This document shows, in pieces, positions 62,512 through 64,000 of a DNA stretch of 64,000 nucleotides; within the stretch, counting starts at the first letter, position 1; each line of letters starts with the position of its first letter. The DNA is taken from contig JAHDVF020000890.1 in assembly GCA_022606425.2 (NCBI GenBank), forward strand, positions 834,501 to 898,500, read 5' to 3'. Made by a program: the position numbers and the translations under genes. The notes beneath the pieces were generated by a model that worked only from the letters and a program-made list of their open reading frames with translations, made no database searches and was not told where the DNA came from. The stretch is from Lepidostoma basale (Eukaryota > Arthropoda > Insecta > Trichoptera > Lepidostomatidae).

Positions 62512-62968
62512 TCAACTGGCAAAAGTAGGATGAAAGTAGAATAAATGCAGTAGAAATGAGATCTCTTAGACAAATGTGTGAATACTCTGTGTATGATAGT
62601 GTCGAATGTAAATTAAAGAAGTGAATGCAGTGCAAATTAACGTGTTATGAACAAAATAATGATAGAAACAATAAGATGGTTTGGACACATTGGAAAAATG
62701 AAAGAATGGTAAAAAAAGTATATGTCAACGATGTAAATGGAACTAGAAATATAAAAATACCGAGGAAAACGTGGCACGATCAAATAAATCAAATATTGAA
62801 TGTCGGCCACGTGAGGAGTCAGAAGTCGACGCGCGTGCATGAGACGATGTATGAATGTTAAGGAAGCGAGAAAAATATGAAAGGAAAGAAAAGTGTGGCA
62901 GTTCATTCTTTCTGCCTACCCCTTTGGGGAGACGGCGTGTTGGTTAGTTAGTTAGTGAGTTAGATTAA
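62512..62968 (+). mobile_element. RTE-like retrotransposon, 3' fragment, (GTTA)n tail
   Basis: From QLAKVG..VEMRSLRQMC through NERMVKKVYVNDVNGTRN, KTWHDQINQILNVGHVRSQ and the terminal SAYPFGETA-like end; tail GGTTAGTTAGTTAG. Confidence 0.8.
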
Positions 62969-63109
62969 TTCATAATCTTCATACGTATATCTGATTAATT
63001 TATTTTTATAAAGCAATGTTAACACCAAATATGGCTGTTTTTTTTAGTTTTTGTAATAATAAATTAAGTGTTGGCTTGACAAAATATTTTTATTCAATTA
63101 TTATTGTCG

Positions 63110-63367
63110 ATCTTCGTGGCCGAGTGGTAAGAGCATTGACTGCCACCCCGAAGGTTCCGGGTTCGATTTCTGGCGAGGGCAGTTTGACTGTCACACTGTG
63201 TTTGGTCTGGTGTAGAATTCACGTGACAATAAAATGGCGATAGATTAACTACCTATCACATGTCACGAGAATCACTATGATAGCTATAATACCCTTTACA
63301 TTGATTTGGCTCATGCAGTCATGATGTAAAGAGCGATTCAACAAAATAATAATAATAATAATAATAA
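63110..63367 (+). mobile_element. tRNA-derived SINE, full length
   Basis: A box TGGCCGAGTGG (63117-63127), B box GGTTCGATTTC (63160-63170), then ATTCACGTGACAATAAAATG, GGCTCATGCAGTCATGATGT and an (AAT)n tail at 63345-63367. Pol III promoter boxes intact, so it could still be transcribed; mobilised by a non-LTR partner unknown from sequence. Confidence 0.85.
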
Positions 63368-63440
63368 CGGCGAATGCCAAAGAGATATTAAATATGTAAA
63401 TATTATTGTATATATTCGTGCGTTGGTTATTTATATATTT

Positions 63441-63735
63441 ATGCGTTTGTTCGGACATATGGAGCGCATGGGTGAAGAACGAATGGTTAAAAATGTATAC
63501 GTTAACGATGTTAATGCAGTACGGAGTCGAGGTAGACCGAGGAAAACATGGCATGACCAAATTAATCAAATTTTAAAGGTTGGTCATGTCAGAAGCCGGA
63601 AGAATCGACGTGCGTGTATGACTCGATGTATGAATGTGGTAGAAGCTAAAGAGGTATGTCAAGATAGAGTAGTGTGGCGGTCCATTCTCTCTGCCTACCC
63701 CTGCGGAGATACGGCGTGATGGTTTGTTGTGTTGT
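63441..63735 (+). mobile_element. RTE-like retrotransposon, 3' fragment, TTG tail
   Basis: Open 63423-63719: LFGHMERMGEERMVKNVY, GRPRKTWHDQINQIL, CMTRCMNVVEAKEVCQD, SILSAYPCGD, then GATGGTTTGTTGTGTTG. Confidence 0.85.
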
Positions 63736-64000
63736 TAATTTATATATTTTTCAAATGTTTTTCATTTCATCCCTAAATACTATTGGGCAGGTACCTACCC
63801 CATTGCATATTATAACTTTATAGCCGTTTTAATTTTTGAGTGTCCTCGGCAAAATTCAATTCTTTGTTATGAATTATTCATCCGCTGGATTACTGGAATG
63901 CCTTTTCTTTAATTTGTATGCTCCGCGCTTGTTTGGGAAGCCCGAGTATTACAATATTTTACGCTAAATGACGTCATTGAGGGCCCGAATAATTAATTGA
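63736..64000. other. No gene seen
   Basis: Single-copy sequence to the window edge. Confidence 0.4.

Noticed and set aside
63110..63180. tRNA gene
   Set aside because: A and B boxes are good but acceptor and anticodon stems do not fold as a tRNA, and the same head recurs with an identical non-tRNA body at 21118, 2473, 8884 and 50818, so it is a SINE.

Overview
The window looks like repeat-dense, AT-rich nuclear DNA from an arthropod, most likely an insect. This rests on the transposon types (RTE/CFDP2-like and Jockey-like non-LTR retrotransposons, a mariner transposase tail, tRNA-derived SINEs, hAT-like MITEs). The species cannot be told from the sequence. I found no intact host gene, no functional tRNA or rRNA gene and no CRISPR. 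Nearly every long open frame is a decayed, 5'-truncated retrotransposon tail or a shadow of one. All boundaries are by eye, roughly +/-20 bp.

Three repeat populations make up most of the window. (1) About 30 fragments of one RTE-like non-LTR retrotransposon, all cut at the 5' side and ending in the same C-terminal protein segment, followed by either a (TTG)n or a (GTTA)n tail. The largest (39478-41262, minus) keeps most of the reverse transcriptase, including the YADD box. (2) A tRNA-derived SINE (five loci) and a second SINE-like repeat that has borrowed the RTE 3' end (three loci). (3) Short foldback (inverted-repeat) elements, more than 40 arms in at least nine sequence families, called A, B, D, E, F, G, H, I and J here.

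The main finding concerns the foldback elements. Although the families share almost no sequence, most arms carry the same outward-reading layout: CUGANGA-like box, one extra base, a family-specific hairpin, GAAAC, 2 to 4 bases, GU(C/U). This is the core of a type-I hammerhead ribozyme with a minimal stem III. In several families the bases before CUGANGA pair with the bases after GUH, as stem I requires, and pairing changes between copies are compensatory. Best examples: 105-144 (+), 54607-54646 (+), 58758-58797 (+), 17871-17915 (+), 60311-60348 (-), 33533-33578 (-), 41937-41979 (-), 24597-24637 (+). A B-family copy is flanked by a 12-14 bp target-site duplication, which fits RNA-mediated insertion (retrozyme or Penelope-like element biology) better than a cut-and-paste MITE. 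The inverted, outward-facing arrangement and the constant extra base are unusual for known hammerhead retroelements.

Other elements: a degraded DNA transposon with an unfamiliar protein (44563-46540) inserted in another repeat, two hAT-like non-autonomous elements, two TIR MITEs, a mariner tail, several unrelated RT C-terminal fragments and long perfect palindromes. Between repeats lie single-copy AT-rich stretches with a few GC-richer islands (near 6600, 18150, 25050, 35750, 57700) that could be conserved non-coding DNA. The whole reads as intergenic or intronic sequence.
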